Positions 51,001 through 59,044 of a stretch of DNA of 64,000 nucleotides are shown here, one piece after another (within the stretch, counting starts at the first letter, position 1; each line of letters opens with the position of its first letter). The position numbers were made by a program, and so were the translations under genes. This stretch comes from Auriscalpium vulgare (Eukaryota; Basidiomycota; Agaricomycetes; Russulales; Auriscalpiaceae), in the NCBI GenBank assembly GCA_019915015.1, contig JAHBBC010000022.1, positions 496,001 through 560,000 of the forward strand, written 5' to 3'. A model generated the notes under the pieces. That model was not told the origin of the DNA, ran no database searches, and saw nothing but the letters and a program-made list of their open reading frames with translations.

Positions 51001-52562
51001 TTCATAGCGAGCATTTTTCTCTGTGCACCTGATTTGCTATCCAATTGTTCTCCCGTCAAAGTATGAATGACAAATGGACATTCACCTTCATGAGTACCTT
51101 CATCTTCATCATTTTTATTTACCGCTTTGTCCTCAGAGTCATTCTCTGCTGGAGGCTGTCTGTAATCAACAATAACAGGAGGCATGTCCTCAGGATAATC
51201 AGCAAGATTATCATAAGAGATTGATAGATCAGCATAGTCATAATGGTTCAACTTTAGCCATTCCAATGCCTTTGCTACTTTGTTTCTTCTTACTAACAGA
51301 GGTGTTCTTCTGTATTCCTTTTCAGTTGGGCGTACAGGGCCAATATATATAAAGGCAATGACCTCATCAAGCTCTTCTCGCTTGGGCGGGAGAACATGAT
51401 ATACCTTTGGCATAGGGACTTGATACATAACTGTATTTGCACGCATTTTGTAGTGCCCAGATGTGTGCACTTTGACTACACATGCATTGTGACTGATTCG
51501 CCCAATCAGAAGTTTTTCAACAAACGATAACCCCTGTAATTCGGGAGGAACAGGCCCAATCCAATTACCATTTGCTAAAGCATGCAGGGGCAACTTTTGA
51601 TTTTTCAATCCTTTTGCACAATTTTTGCACACCTGTTCACATCCTGGAGCATAGACAGGGCCAGGCACAGAACAAATGGGGTCTGTGATAGATGTTCGTG
51701 GTGCCCGAGTAACCCCTTCCCCATTCAATAAATCAAGATCCACATGTTGCTCAATCTCGGTCCATGGAATGAGGTGTTTGCTGAGAGTAAGAATGCCACA
51801 TATTTTACAGCCCTCTTCTTTGATCATATCAAACTGAATATCCCGACAATAGTCTTGGATAATATGCTGTTGCAGGTCATGAGAAGGCGGTGGGGGTGGA
51901 AATTCTATGTGAGAATGATCCTTGGATTTTCCTTTTGAAGCGCGCAAGTTGGTTGTTGATGCCTTATTAGCACGATGGATCCTAGACCTGTCGGTTGATG
52001 TCAGACTCGGACCACCCACATATTTGAAATATGTAGATGCGGCCAAACACGCCGCACAAGACCTAGTGTCATGAGACTGAATGACAGCCGTTAGCAATGC
52101 ACGGGTAAAACGTGTATTAACAATTATGTCATGTGTGTCACAAATGGCTAGCAAGTCTTTGTTGGGCTGTTTGATCAAGGCAATAATGGGCATGTCAATC
52201 TCTAATAGATCATCTCGTGATACATTATTGGGTCGACCACCGTGTTGAATATATTGGAATTTGGCATTGTCTGGGATGCGTCCTAGACCAGTGGGGGTGA
52301 AGGTGAGCAACTCTGTCGCTGTCCAGAGACTGGACCCGCCTCCGACTAATCCAGTACTGGCATTTTCCGTAGGGAAGGACAATGCAGATGTGAAAAGTAA
52401 GATTGTTGCACAGACATATATTGTGGCCATAAGCACTACATATACACTGGTATGTCCATTGACCAGGCCCCTTTGGGCAACAAGCGACGTCGCGTTGAAA
52501 GGCCTTTGCCCAAAAACTAATTGCCCGATGGCTTTGAACGGAACAAGGACTTTGATATTCAT
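45076..52562 (-). mobile_element. Autonomous Helitron
   Basis: The element contains the complete Rep-helicase ORF (45153-52562). On the minus strand its 3' end is marked by a hairpin (GCCGTGC-CCT-GCGTCGGC) and terminal CCAGCAAG followed by T at 45076. The ~45-bp end is shared with the two short elements at 23.1 and 23.7 kb. The 5' end lies beyond 52562 but could not be located: the TCATCTACATCC start of the short elements is not seen before 52968. The region is visibly more AT-rich than both flanks. The ORF without any stop or intron suggests recent activity. Confidence 0.8.
45153..52562 (-). CDS. Helitron Rep/helicase polyprotein with USP-like C-terminus
   Basis: One open frame of 2469 codons. 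Approximate residues: ~245-470 a Cys-containing N-terminal domain (CKICG, CEQVCKNCAKGL; DUF6570-like); ~590-1000 the Helitron N-terminal and Rep region with LFPYGLGGLGN, PSWFITFSPTD, the HUH motif GRLTLHLHMLLWI (~786) and the paired tyrosines AYITDYITK (~981); ~1300-1390 a very acidic linker; ~1560-2080 a PIF1-like helicase with Walker A GGMAGTGKSQ (~1577), Walker B LDEISMV, AGDFAQLPPI and YTCLSRG. Residues ~2195-2460 resemble a ubiquitin-specific protease: WNGNTWSCAYDS (Cys box), CPQC/CQTC zinc pairs, AHFTSRIV...GLSYHDG (His box). It nicks and unwinds DNA for rolling-circle transposition. The hydrophobic first ~65 residues may not be translated. Confidence 0.9.
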   Translation of the reverse strand: MNIKVLVPFKAIGQLVFGQRPFNATSLVAQRGLVNGHTSVYVVLMATIYVCATILLFTSALSFPTENASTGLVGGGSSLWTATELLTFTPTGLGRIPDNAKFQYIQHGGRPNNVSRDDLLEIDMPIIALIKQPNKDLLAICDTHDIIVNTRFTRALLTAVIQSHDTRSCAACLAASTYFKYVGGPSLTSTDRSRIHRANKASTTNLRASKGKSKDHSHIEFPPPPPSHDLQQHIIQDYCRDIQFDMIKEEGCKICGILTLSKHLIPWTEIEQHVDLDLLNGEGVTRAPRTSITDPICSVPGPVYAPGCEQVCKNCAKGLKNQKLPLHALANGNWIGPVPPELQGLSFVEKLLIGRISHNACVVKVHTSGHYKMRANTVMYQVPMPKVYHVLPPKREELDEVIAFIYIGPVRPTEKEYRRTPLLVRRNKVAKALEWLKLNHYDYADLSISYDNLADYPEDMPPVIVDYRQPPAENDSEDKAVNKNDEDEGTHEGECPFVIHTLTGEQLDSKSGAQRKMLAMKYLKEGGKVLGIGHAEAPESIFGNPKLYPSAFPWLFPYGLGGLGNTNGEKVVSDVARKRALLMYYDKRFQLEPLFPLIALNHSQIANSSTGGYLLAARASFSQVADRIMAVNSDSLESLIARLEDDDRYKPQTDEEKQIYQMINDLDHVAHHVQGSATNKKFMRNEIWSLIMWLGAPSWFITFSPTDIKHPIALYFADDDVHIYPKVLTQSERYRLIANNPIAGARFFKFMVELFLKHVLGVGSTQPGLYGNTSGYYGTVEQQGRLTLHLHMLLWIRNALTPQEIKDRIIANDSAFQKSLVEYLEATHQGEFVDETMQEVVDKMDKKTANDPSRVDPTMTLPETAPTPCKKHVDMEKATQCSSCSTSKSWWASFKDTVNEILFRSNRHTCHSGCKNRRHPSCKSRFPREVHAQTTIDSENGLLQIKQGEAWLNTVTPLVSYVMRCNTDITSLLSGTAIKSSIAYITDYITKTPLRTSTMLEAIKTIFNRNSEFINGDATKIEKARWIIVKIVNALTVKQELGAPMSALYILGHPDHYTMFKFKTFYWKSYINEIKKFWSFVDSDEPKEERVVLNSVEGNVVALSPVLDYIYRPKEFENWPLHDWISRVHKVKISAAQEKTNKMSREKTVIAAVQPQSQAVSESTQLDGDITMLDVRQLEEGLNDNEHMDIQEDDECSSISGDTLVGSPKRHTNSMAHKADDSDAEDSEDDLDSESIEIDSDDADYVFETDSDLDDDYDKKKNKRGKRDTTIYRFLEDHPQVKTHTIKVYSEAKARVPCFVGGVLPRKNHGNEENYQLTMLGLFHPWRSGADIKTLEQSWSDAFNSYDFTPRQKQIMNFCNIKYECNDARHDFAAQRRKELLEKEGHPIFGRYTDELDVQHSEDLALGVPDLIAHLETEWDDIGPQTANKMAQMVQIENLMEASGWMKKSDLIPADDLLPDFINGGEKESSAWKTLLADKRADVLNKKQDDVTKEMTGPESDKQQGNFKFHSAAANTVKVVDYEYLFKEFLPQQKKDKDLITATCLEFTLNEEQERAFTIIANHSVDGNASQLKMHIGGMAGTGKSQVIKALISLFEKRGQSYLFLIVAPTGSAAALVSGSTYHSVLGFRGGGETPGSGVSNSAGTMTAIKDRLRHVKYVFLDEISMVDCGDLYNISAQMSTALQVEEEAFGGKNMIFAGDFAQLPPISAKGPALFSHKVGTVLSTTNSLRDQRHTMGKALWHQSTVVVLLRQNMRQNTMSEEDAQFRLALENMRYKSCTADDISLLKSRIPGPQNPKVDISHPNFRHVSIITALNSQRDQINTLGCTKFAQDTNQSLTTFVSVDKWKSQTVSKQRQRNSTDPRRTSDILPEPLQDKLRQLPHAASMNIPGTLKLCRGMPILIKRNEATEVCVTNGAEGTVVGWKAVLHNNNKSTLDTVFVKLTKPPSVVQLEGLPVNVVPISKQSLPVQCKMANDSMVHVTREQVPILPNFAMTDYGSQGRTRPYNVVDLKNCRTHHSVYTCLSRGSSLNGTIILQMCDVTKITGGLSGYLRQEFRELEILDEITRLRFIGELPGHINATTRSSLIKQYQAWKGAGTVPDKVHPSIRWSQSAPMVVPSTEDDTAWRKVSTIKETEKSSTEQQKSRKRKLDVLQQDNSNSMFAPAPGASTLTTVNTDHGPTRIAKKRRTVGNHDSTQRNKSGLIWNGNTWSCAYDSVLTILFHMYSSHKDTWAMKVNSMNEIFDVLTQDWALLNNPTHVLSQLETTRDKIQHMLHTSNPQSFPMDGRTGTDIYSLCEEIFKSDHFLFSVKTQCPQCNTMVSDNHVNVPSWRLYNDVPQTVATELKKKLSTKSTRKCQTCNGYLTRLVSFDNVVPPFLVIILPQHVAHLKIKQSLSIGEGQGRLIYKLKGIVYYGDAHFTSRIVSDNGGLSYHDGIATGRNCIDEGRLTTIQDIYNVRGRKASVLIYSNIF

Positions 52563-52968
52563 GACAGGATTGTATTGTGTTGATCACTTATGGTGGTTGA
52601 AGTCAGATATGGTAGCCGAGGGACGAAGTCCAACATGCTTGCATAAGCTGTGGTGCATGGCAATTAAGCGCTCGTGATGTCATTGATTATGCAACCCCTC
52701 CGTGGGAGGAGCATTGGAACTGGTGCGTGATTCATGGAACTTGCATTGGGCCTGCTGTGACAGACACGAGTCAAATATTTTCCAAGAACAGCCTTATGTG
52801 CACAATGAACATGAGTCGGACAAGCAGCATAATATAATATGAGTCGGACATGCAGCATAATGTATTATAGGCGGGATCAACAGGTAGGACAAGGAATGAT
52901 GGAAACACCACACAGTATTCGGGCAAACATACGATACGGTGTATTGATTGTACAAGAGAGTGACATAT
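52563..52968. other. Spacer between the Helitron ORF and gene A
   Basis: No gene. It must contain, or lie close to, the Helitron 5' terminus. 52811-52866 is a tandem repeat. Confidence 0.4.
52811..52866. repeat. Two 28-bp tandem repeats
   Basis: Units 52811-52838 and 52839-52866 both start ATGAGTCGGACA(A/T)GCAGC. They lie ~250 bp upstream of the Helitron ORF, near its expected 5' end. Confidence 0.6.
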
Positions 52969-55900
52969 TTATGCCGTGGCGTCCGGCATCACCAAGATGA
53001 TGACACCTGCAATGTTGAACGAAAGAAGACGAGACTCTTCTTCGTCTCCGTCATTCCGACGGACCGTACGCGTGGTGGTGTATAAGACAGCGCAGAGCGA
53101 ATCGTCAGGAATGGGGTCATGGTACAATGGGTCATGGGGAGATTGCGCCAGAAAACTGTGCACGGTCCCAATCCGATCTCTGGAACCTTGTTTCAAGCGA
53201 TGTGTCGCATTCCACACCGGAACTGTAAAGGGCGGCATCTAAGCCAGGATATGACAACAATTAGACAAATCACATACTGTTTGCATTGGCCCCCTGCGTT
53301 CGACGCTGATACAGCATGTTGCAGGTGTCGTTCATTTGCATTGTCGAAGAAGATGGCATGACAGCGGACTTGTCAATCGCTCTGGCGGCACGACTGCCAC
53401 GAGTAGAGGCTGCGAACCAGTCAGAAACGCCTCGAAGAGACAGGTGAAAGGGGACGGACTACTGGGCTTTGCTGATGGATCGACGCTGTATGTGCCAAAC
53501 CTCAAAGTACCATTTGGGCCGGCGACTGGGGAAAGGTGGTCATCGTTCAAGACCTGGGAATAAAACGCGAGCAAGCGGAAGAGCTCCTGAGAAAGGCCAT
53601 GCCCGAAAAGTGTTGCTGAGAGCTTTCCCTTATATTCCTCTGGATAGTTGATGCTAGATGTATGACTCCACACGATTGAACAAGCCAACGGGAGCTTGGC
53701 GTTCTTGCCAAAAGTACTGCCAACACGACAGATGTCTGTATACGCCTTTGCATTTGGATTGGTGCGCGTCTTATACCGCGAAGGGTCGGCACGCGATGGA
53801 TTGTATATGTTGGTTCCGGCGTGTGAAGTAAACTCAATGAGCTTGATCAAGTCACTAAGAGGCAAGAATGAGTGAGGTGATTGAGTATCAAAAGGAAGAC
53901 CATATTCTTACCTCAAGATGACCCGCGGATACTCAGGATTGTTTACACGTGTGAGCATGTATGGCATAAAGATCTCTTCGTCAATGAGTTCAGTGTACCT
54001 AAAGAGTAGTTTATAAGCAACATATACTCAAATAACAGGCAGAGTGCTTACCGGAGCTGTGGCACAGACTTGTACGTGTACTTCAAGATCTCCTCCTGCC
54101 AGTTCGCCCGCATGACCTGATCATATTGCTGTTCGCTGCATAAAAAAAAAAATGAATGACGTGCGTGAAAGCGAGAGCTTCGTACTACGTACGGAGGTGA
54201 AAGGAGGACAACACTGGAGTCTGACCGTGTGGTACCCTGAGAGCTCTCAGCAGGTGTCTCGTCCTCGTTTATAACTGCTCGCCGCTTTCTGTGTCAATTG
54301 TAAGCACACAATGCAAATGGAAAATATGAAGAGCGCACTTTGGAGGTTCATCACCGGAGTCTGTCATATTGTGTGAGCGCTTGCTGCCCGGCTGCGTTGA
54401 GGGCGGTCTAAGACATAATGAGCGAAGCTGAAACAGGGTGTTTAGTGGGCACATACGGAGACATATGTTGAGACGACTGAGTATGGTCATGCGCCTTGTG
54501 ACCATCATCGACATCCATGCTAACCTGTTCTGCTGCGTCGTTGGGAGTTTCACCGTCTGAAGAGTTTGCGTCGACAATGTTGCCCCTGTCGGTGGTACAA
54601 TCCGCATTGCCAGGGTTGCGCCGATCCGGCTCTGAATCTGAAGCGTAACACTGCGTGTCGCCGACCACCTGAACATCGTCATCAAAAAGATGAGCAACAT
54701 CAGGCAGTGGCGCAATTGGACTGGGCGGTAACTCCGGTTGGACATCTTCCATGTCGTGGTCAGCTGTCACAATGGTGACAGGCCTGAAGAGCAGTTAGTA
54801 CGACGGAGACAGTGTTTGAAATACATGGTGACGCACTTTGCAGGTGGGCGCCGTTTGCCTCCTGTAGACATGTGCGCCGGCCTGGCGAGCCTACAGAACC
54901 CAGTAAATGCATGGTTGTGATATCGAAGAGCCTGAACATACCGGATGGGAACTGAGAATATCCTTTCAGGCCTAGTAAAGAAATGAGCAAGACAGCGAAG
55001 GAGCAAGACGAAAAAGACAAACGTTGGCATTGATGCGCTGTCGGAATCGGTAGACAAGGAATTCGTTGCCTCCAACAAAGAAGATCCCTGCTGACTTGAA
55101 GATGAACCTGTTGAGGGGGCAGTCCGCATCCTTGGCGGAGGACCGGTGCGTCTCGTGGTATATGAGTACACGGGCAAAGCCCAGAAGAAATGAATGCTTA
55201 CTTTGCAACACGGGAATCTGTTTTGTTAACAGCCGGAGACAAAACGGGCTTTTTCGTCGAAGGCTTTGTCTTGGTGATAACGACTGCGACGTCACCAGAA
55301 GTCTTCGCCTTTGGCTTTGAAGCGTTGTTGCCTTTACGCACACCCTTGGGGGCACTGGGAATTCACATGAGCATACGCAGACATGCAAGGAGAACAATAG
55401 TACACTGTGTCCTGCGCGAGAACATGCTTGGATGGTGTGTTATGAACCGTTGTGGGTGACATGACACATTGGGCAGTAGTTGATGGCAGCGGCACTTTGC
55501 CGTCACTAGCAGCAGAAGCGCCATTGTTCAGTACGGCGGACATTGCCTGCTGATGAATTCGGGACTTGTGATCCAATGGGCTGGGGTCATAGTAGACGGC
55601 ATCTGAAGATTCACTATACGCGGGCAGTTTAGCGCAAGAGTGAGGTATGAAAAATGGAGAACGAACACTGGAGATGGGGACCGGGATACCGCCTGGGCAT
55701 AAGTCAACTTGCGAGGCTGGAAACTGAAGTATGATTATTAGTATGCACAACCCTTGAAGAAAAGGATAGACAAACCCGTCGGGCTGACGAGGAAAGACCG
55801 CGGGGACGCTGCCAAGACGCTCGGAGGCCAAGGTGTAATGACCAGAAAAGACGTCAGAGTCCGCGGAGGGAGCCCGTTCGGCAGTAGCCTTGGCTTGGGC

Positions 55901-56221
55901 AACGTCCTCGCCGAGGCTATTGATCTGCTGGAAGGTCGGCAAGTCCTGCGAGGCTGCGGGCTGAGTGATGGAGGCGGTGTCATTACCGCCCACCTTGGCA
56001 TTCGTCTTCGACTTGCTGGTCGTCTTCCTGGTCGACTTCTTGGTGCTGGTCTTGGACGGCTTCTTGTCGCTCAACTTGGTTGGCTTCTTCTCCGCAGTCG
56101 AAACAGGAAGCACCTGGGAGCGCCAAGTTAGAATACAATGAAGACAGAGATGAGGTAGAAACAAACTTACGAGGGCTGGACCCTGGCCGGCGGCAGCAGA
56201 TTGGTTGCGTGTGAGGACCAT
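52969..56221 (-). CDS. Gene A: conserved Agaricomycete nuclear-type protein, unknown function
   Basis: Sixteen exons from the ATG at 56221 (MVLTRNQSAAAGQGPAL) to the stop at 52969 can be joined with all phases closing, giving 810 aa: 56171-56221, 55772-56113, 55669-55723, 55404-55602, 55202-55354, 55023-55130, 54942-54971, 54837-54890, 54457-54783, 54339-54407, 54193-54288, 54052-54135, 53912-53998, 53463-53854, 53278-53409, 52969-53222. The two junctions near 55.6-55.77 kb are the least certain. The N-terminal half is disordered, lysine-rich, with runs such as KKPTKLSDKKPSKTSTKKS and a histone-H3-tail-like AHMSTGGKRRPPAK. The middle is acidic, then a KKRRA signal. The C-terminal ~300 residues look folded (DLIKLIEFTSHAGTNIYNP, LSATLFGHGLSQELFRLL, VLYTTTRTV...LSFNIAGVIIL). 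I recall similar proteins as multi-copy hypotheticals in Agaricomycetes; no function is known to me. Confidence 0.65.
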
Positions 56222-57772
56222 GGTGTGTTAAGGCAAGATTTCGAGAAATGCGGGTGAATAAAATGGTGTGTCGATAGAAGGACAAGTTGGTGTGAGGAAA
56301 TGTTTGCGACTTATAACTCGCAAGACCAATCGCTTATTCGGCAAGTCAAACAAGATGCATCACGTACAGGTCAACCACCGTGGAGACTGCGGAAACCGTG
56401 TGATGCGTCCACAAATGAGGGCGGCGAGCAAGCTAATTGGTTACCAAGTGCAGTAGCCGAACAGCGAGGAGACCGCTCGTCGGCATTCTGAAGACGAAGC
56501 AGAGGAGGCACCCCAGATTCACAGCCACGCCTGAGAGATGCTAGAACCGAATGGCAATGACGCAAGTTCCATGTAGCGACGGCTACAGCGTCAAGAAGAC
56601 GATCTGCCCTGAATGCAGCTACGGCTAAAAGCAGTGGAGACTGTGGAGACAATGTGATGCCGTAAAATGAGGGTAACAAGCGGACAAGATGGATAGCCTA
56701 AGTCGTGAGCAGTAAGAAGGCAGCGCATCACCGTCCTCACGACTGAGCAGAGGACACCAAGACAGAGAGCTTAGCTTGAGACGTGATGCAATCTCAATGT
56801 CGCGATGGCGCCAAGTCAAGAAGAACCCGGAACCCGCATCTTAGCGCCAATACTTGCGAAGCGGTTTCGGTACCACAGTGGTGCTATTAATATTTGCCCT
56901 TCGCTACGAGAGTGGTGCCCGCGTCAGCGTGAAATGCACAAATAAATTTAGATTCTCCACTTAGTGTTAGGCGTTGTAAGCGCAATCACCGATAATCAAA
57001 CGCTTCGTTACAGGGACCTTCTTTGCCCCACCTACCCCACAGATCCGCGCTTCCATTTATTTAACTTTGCTTCAGGGACATGAAGAAGGGAAGCAGCGGC
57101 AATCGCAATCTTGTCCTGAAGACTGGGGGAATGATGGAATACGAAGATGATATCGTGCCGTGCCTGTTCATGTAAGCTATTGCGAAGGTCGTCAATACAG
57201 ATCGTTGTATGGTGGAAAGAGGGAGCACGACTCAGCAAAAGGCAGTGTTCAGCCGTCTCCGAGACCAAGAGGCAAACATGTGAACAGCATAGGCATTGTA
57301 ATCACATGTTAATGTACTCCACTGCGTGGCAAGTGGAGCTGGTGAATAAAGGGCAGCAAGAGTGCCACAAGGATATACGCGTTGCCTAAAACAAAAATGG
57401 GTTAGAATGCTGAATTGGAGGCGAGGGGAACGGTGTTCTTCCGGGCAATCCGGATCAACTCCTTCATTTTTATGGTAATATGAATGCAAAGCCAGCAATA
57501 GCTGGTGAATGCTATGGAAAGTCCCAAGGAAAATCCCCGCGCTCCAAGAACAGGCTCGCAGAGTTGAAATGGAGATGTTGCGAAGGCAACATGGCAGGGC
57601 TGGCATCAAAGAAGTGCAATGATGACGCACTGTGCGCAGCCGATGCACGGTCCAAGTCAAAAGCGGTAGGTTGACTCCACGCAAAGGAGAATACTTAGAC
57701 AAGACACTAAATTGTGATGGCTGGCACCCGTCCACCCATCCACACACACTCCCTGACTCTCCACACGCGAAC
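56222..57772. other. Intergenic region between genes A and B
   Basis: It should hold the divergent promoters of A (-) and B (+). 56381-56830 contains two diverged copies of a ~200-250 bp repeat. Frames at 57,030-57,840 on the minus strand have no support. Confidence 0.45.
56381..56830. repeat. Diverged tandem repeat, about 250 bp period
   Basis: 56383-56614 and 56633-56830 share in order GTGGAGACTG(C/T)GGA, GTGTGATGC / ATGTGATGCC, AAATGAGGG, the GCAGAGGA segment, and a closing GTCAAGAAGA. Units are heavily diverged, so the duplication is old. Confidence 0.45.
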
Positions 57773-59015
57773 ATGTCAGTGCTCGACATTATTGAATTTG
57801 CTGAGAGGAATAGATGCGGTGTGTTACCATGTGTATAACTCATGAGCGTTCGCTGATCTTTACTTGTATGTCAACAGAAGAACATATCAGCAATGTGATC
57901 AAGAGCTTCGTGGCGCACCGTAATGAAACTTACATGCTTGCGTCTGCGGCCAAGGTAACAGTACGTATGCCTTTCATCTTGTTCAGTAATTGCTGACCGC
58001 ATGTATTTTCTCAGACCGCAGGAGGCCATCTCAGGCTTGTCATGCACAAGCATGAGGATGGGACTGTGACGGTCATGACACCTGACAGCGATGAGATGAT
58101 TGAAGCGACACTCGAGGTTCAAGGTGTCCTTGTTGACTACGATCTCCCACCGGTCACGACAAAAGCGCAGTGAGTCAGCAAACAAGATGGTTGCGAAAAG
58201 CTGAAAGACATAACGATGACAGGATTGGAGCTAAGCCGCTCTGGGCAAAGCAGGCCGTGAAGTTGATGGGATTTGGGGCTCCCGAGTTCGCAAATGCAGT
58301 CAATGGCTTACGCGATATCCATCGACGCATTAGCTCCATGTACAAGGTCAAGTCGTTCGAGGACCATGCATTGAATATGGCCGGATGCACGATGGAACTG
58401 AACTTTGCGACGCGCTTTATCACTCCGCACAGTCAAGTGAAGGGCGAGGCGCCAATTGCGTTCGGCAATTTTGTAGACCCTCATGGGCTCCTTGCAAGCG
58501 CCATGGCCGGCTTTGGATCTCATCTGGAAGACAACCAGGTGCTGTACTATGACTGTTTGAAGGATCAGGCGTAAGTCATGGGATGAGTTTAGAGGGACAG
58601 CATACTCACTTCTCTAACTAGGACTGGGAACCTGGTGTACACCCCAATTGACCCATCTGTCCTGCGAGTCGGCCAAATCGTACAACTTCAAGTGGCGTTT
58701 GGATCCGTGCCGTTATGGGGAAAGAAGGGCAGCTATCGTATGGTGTCAAAGCTAAGGTCGATCGCCATTCTGGACCGTGAATTGCAGGATGTGAGCCATG
58801 TGCTGTCCTAGTCATCATTCATGGAACTTACCAGGCAGCAGGCGTTCGAACGGGACCAGTTTGACAAACGCTTGAACGCAAACACAGGCGTACAGATGCA
58901 GAAAACGGTTAAGCGAAAAGTAGGGTACAGTGAGCCAGTAGGAGGGAAAAAAGTAAGGCAAAGTACGGCGTCAGAGATAGCCACGATGGAAGAGGATGAG
59001 CAGACAAATGCGTAA
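57773..59015 (+). CDS. Gene B: conserved Agaricomycete protein, unknown function
   Basis: Six exons (57773-57818, 57878-57954, 58015-58169, 58223-58570, 58622-58790, 58839-59015) join with closed phases to 323 aa. The start is MSVLDIIEFAERN. The central part is the most conserved-looking: HRRISSMYKVKSFEDHAL, FGNFVDPHGLLASAMAGF, SHLEDNQVLYYDCLKD, then SVLRVGQIVQLQVAFGSVPL and YRMVSKLRSIAILDRELQD. That pattern (NFVDPxG..., HxEDN.V.Y, VG.IV..Q..F, MV..LRSIA.LD) I recall from many hypothetical proteins of Agaricomycetes. The C-terminus is charged with a bipartite basic signal (KTVKRK...GGKK), so it may be nuclear. No known domain or catalytic motif is seen. It converges on gene C with 29 bp between stops. 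Confidence 0.75.
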
Positions 59016-59044
59016 CATAGGATATGACATAAGGATGGGATGAA

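Noticed and set aside
45153..52562. Long antisense frames inside the Helitron ORF as separate genes
   Set aside because: They are short, lack family similarity and are explained as shadows of the 2469-codon frame.
52360..52562. Signal peptide or membrane segment at the Helitron N-terminus
   Set aside because: The hydrophobic stretch is more likely untranslated 5' sequence in open frame; a membrane transposase would be implausible. The true start may be a later Met.
55724..55771. 28-nt intron alternative in gene A (GTTGTG...TTCAG)
   Set aside because: Too short for basidiomycete splicing and it breaks the frame; the 48-nt choice keeps it.
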